Assembly: GCA_013298265.1 (NCBI GenBank)
Contig: JAAFHE010000179.1
Coordinates: forward strand, 1-7,321
Source of the DNA: Lysobacterales bacterium
Lineage (GTDB): Bacteria > Pseudomonadota > Gammaproteobacteria > Xanthomonadales > Rhodanobacteraceae
Direction: 5' to 3'
DNA length: 7,321 bases
Shown: positions 6,460 through 7,321 of the stretch, piece by piece
Layout of the letters: every line of letters starts with the position of its first letter
How positions within the stretch are numbered: position 1 is the first letter of the stretch
The notes under the pieces: generated by a model
What the model was told of the DNA's origin: nothing
Seen by the model: only the letters and a program-made list of their open reading frames with translations
Database searches by the model: none
Position numbers and translations under genes: made by a program

Positions 6460-6487
6460 ACCGACGACACCGACGCCGCGAGCCGCC

Positions 6488-7129
6488 ATGACCGACACGC
6501 AACCGTCCGCCGCCGACAACCGGCGTCCCATCGCTGCGCGCGGCAATGTACTGGTCCGCCGTATTGCCGCGATGCTCGTGCGCAGTGGCATCTCGCCGAA
6601 CGTCATTTCGGTCATCAGCGTCGGCTTCGCCGCCGCGGGCGCGCTCGCCCTGCTTCATATCGACTCGCCGTGGGGAGCGCTGCTCTGTGCCGTGGCGATA
6701 CAGCTACGCCTGCTGTGCAACCTGTTCGACGGCATGGTCGCGGTCGAAGGCGGCCGCCAGACCGTAACCGGCATGCTCTACAACGAAGTACCGGACCGCA
6801 TCGCAGACAGCGTATTCATCGTCGCGCTGGGCGTCGCCGCCGGACTGCCGTGGCTGGGCTGGCTCGGCGCGCTGCTCGCAGCGCTGACCGCGTACGTGCG
6901 TACGCTCGGCGGCGCACTGGGACTAAAGCAGGATTTCCGCGGCCCGATGGCCAAGCCGCATCGCATGGCGCTGATGACGGCAGCCTGCGTGATCGCGCCG
7001 CTGGAACTGCATTTCCTGCACAGCCGCTACGGCCTGATCGTGGCCGCAGCGGTGATCGCCGCGGGCTCGGCATTGACCTGCGCCACACGCCTGTCCGCGA
7101 TCACGCGACAGCTGGAGCAGCGCGCATGA
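6488..7129 (+). CDS. CDP-alcohol phosphatidyltransferase-like membrane protein
   Basis: This 213-residue inner-membrane protein belongs to the family that swaps CMP of CDP-diacylglycerol (or another CDP-alcohol) for a second alcohol. The classic motif is DG-x2-AR-x8-G-x3-D-x3-D. Here it reads Asp81-Gly82, Ala85-Val86, Gly95, Asn99, Asp103, Asp107: the Arg of AR is Val, and Asn replaces the usual third Asp with an added Asp one turn later. E. coli YnbA, as I recall it, has the same G-x3-N-x3-D-x3-D arrangement but keeps AR. Hydrophobic segments lie at about 38-57, 62-80, 108-134, 160-175 and 181-200; GPMAKPHRM (152-160) looks like a conserved loop. ATG 6488 is preferred to TTG 6431, whose extra residues are Pro/Thr-rich, though no ribosome binding site stands out. 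Its stop overlaps the next gene's start, implying translational coupling to an acyltransferase and a role in making or remodelling a phospholipid. The product cannot be named. Confidence 0.82.
   Translation: MTDTQPSAADNRRPIAARGNVLVRRIAAMLVRSGISPNVISVISVGFAAAGALALLHIDSPWGALLCAVAIQLRLLCNLFDGMVAVEGGRQTVTGMLYNEVPDRIADSVFIVALGVAAGLPWLGWLGALLAALTAYVRTLGGALGLKQDFRGPMAKPHRMALMTAACVIAPLELHFLHSRYGLIVAAAVIAAGSALTCATRLSAITRQLEQRA
7114..7117 (+). promoter_or_regulatory. Ribosome binding site of the acyltransferase gene
   Basis: GGAG within the end of the upstream gene lies 8 bases before ATG 7126 and 11 before the adjacent in-frame ATG 7129. The spacing favours 7126 and the ATGA overlap. Confidence 0.5.
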
Positions 7130-7321
7130 TGGAGCGCACTGCCGCGGCGGGACTCGTGAGCCTCACGCGCCTGCTCGTCGGCGCGCGCGCCCAATGGCGC
7201 AGCGAACCGGACGGCGGCCAATGCCTGTACTTCGCGAACCACTGCAGCCACCTCGACACGCTCGCGATCTGGAGCGCGCTGACGCCAGCCCAGCGCGCGG
7301 TGACGCGGCCGGTCGCCGCGC
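7126..7321 (+). CDS. Lysophospholipid acyltransferase (PlsC-like), 5' part
   Basis: Sixty-five codons are present before the window ends, so the C-terminus is missing. The protein would transfer an acyl chain to a lysophospholipid or similar acceptor at the inner membrane. The diagnostic block is FANHCSHLDTLAIW at residues 36-49. It holds the acyltransferase HX4D catalytic motif (His39, Asp44) within the common NHxSHxD form. The motif lies unusually near the N-terminus, preceded by a short region (residues 1-30) of modest hydrophobicity instead of an obvious long membrane anchor. The start ATG overlaps the upstream TGA (ATGA), showing tight coupling to the CDP-alcohol phosphatidyltransferase gene. 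The pairing recalls lipid operons that combine these two with a CdsA-like cytidylyltransferase, which would be expected just beyond the window. The substrate is unknown. Confidence 0.8.
   Translation, partial: MMERTAAAGLVSLTRLLVGARAQWRSEPDGGQCLYFANHCSHLDTLAIWSALTPAQRAVTRPVAA

Overview
The window is high-GC bacterial chromosome, most likely from a gammaproteobacterium. The DusB and concentrative nucleoside transporter proteins look gammaproteobacterial, and the base composition and gene style fit the Xanthomonadales/Nevskiales area. That placement is inference, because no rRNA or other taxonomic marker is present. No transposase, integrase, CRISPR array, tRNA or rRNA gene is visible. Six protein genes are supported, the last one cut by the window end.

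Layout. Positions 1-786 carry no convincing gene. They hold a 13-bp palindrome, an AT-rich patch and a well-paired imperfect inverted repeat. A membrane-bound GGDEF diguanylate cyclase lies on the minus strand (787-2208) and is divergent from everything that follows. After a 148-bp divergent spacer, the plus strand carries a CNT-family nucleoside transporter (2357-3883), a 109-residue two-helix membrane protein of unknown function (3981-4310), a PfkB-family ribokinase (4375-5334) and the tRNA-dihydrouridine synthase DusB (5419-6414). A second unit then begins with a CDP-alcohol phosphatidyltransferase-like protein (6488-7129). Its stop overlaps the start of a PlsC-type lysophospholipid acyltransferase (7126 onward, incomplete).

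How the genes fit together. Transporter and ribokinase suggest uptake of nucleosides and salvage of the released ribose; the enzyme that would split the nucleoside is not in the window. DusB is a housekeeping tRNA modification enzyme. It appears to have its own promoter lying so close to the ATG that the mRNA would be almost leaderless. A perfect 10-bp GC-rich hairpin spans the dusB stop codon, and a possible promoter follows directly, so a transcription boundary there is plausible. The last two genes resemble the start of a YnbA-type lipid operon, in which a divergent CDP-alcohol phosphotransferase is grouped with acyltransferase and cytidylyltransferase homologues.

No clearly new defence or mobile system was found. 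The most interesting points are the extra ~90-100 residue insertion in the nucleoside transporter, the altered catalytic motif of the lipid enzyme, the leaderless-type dusB start, and the structured gene-free leading region.
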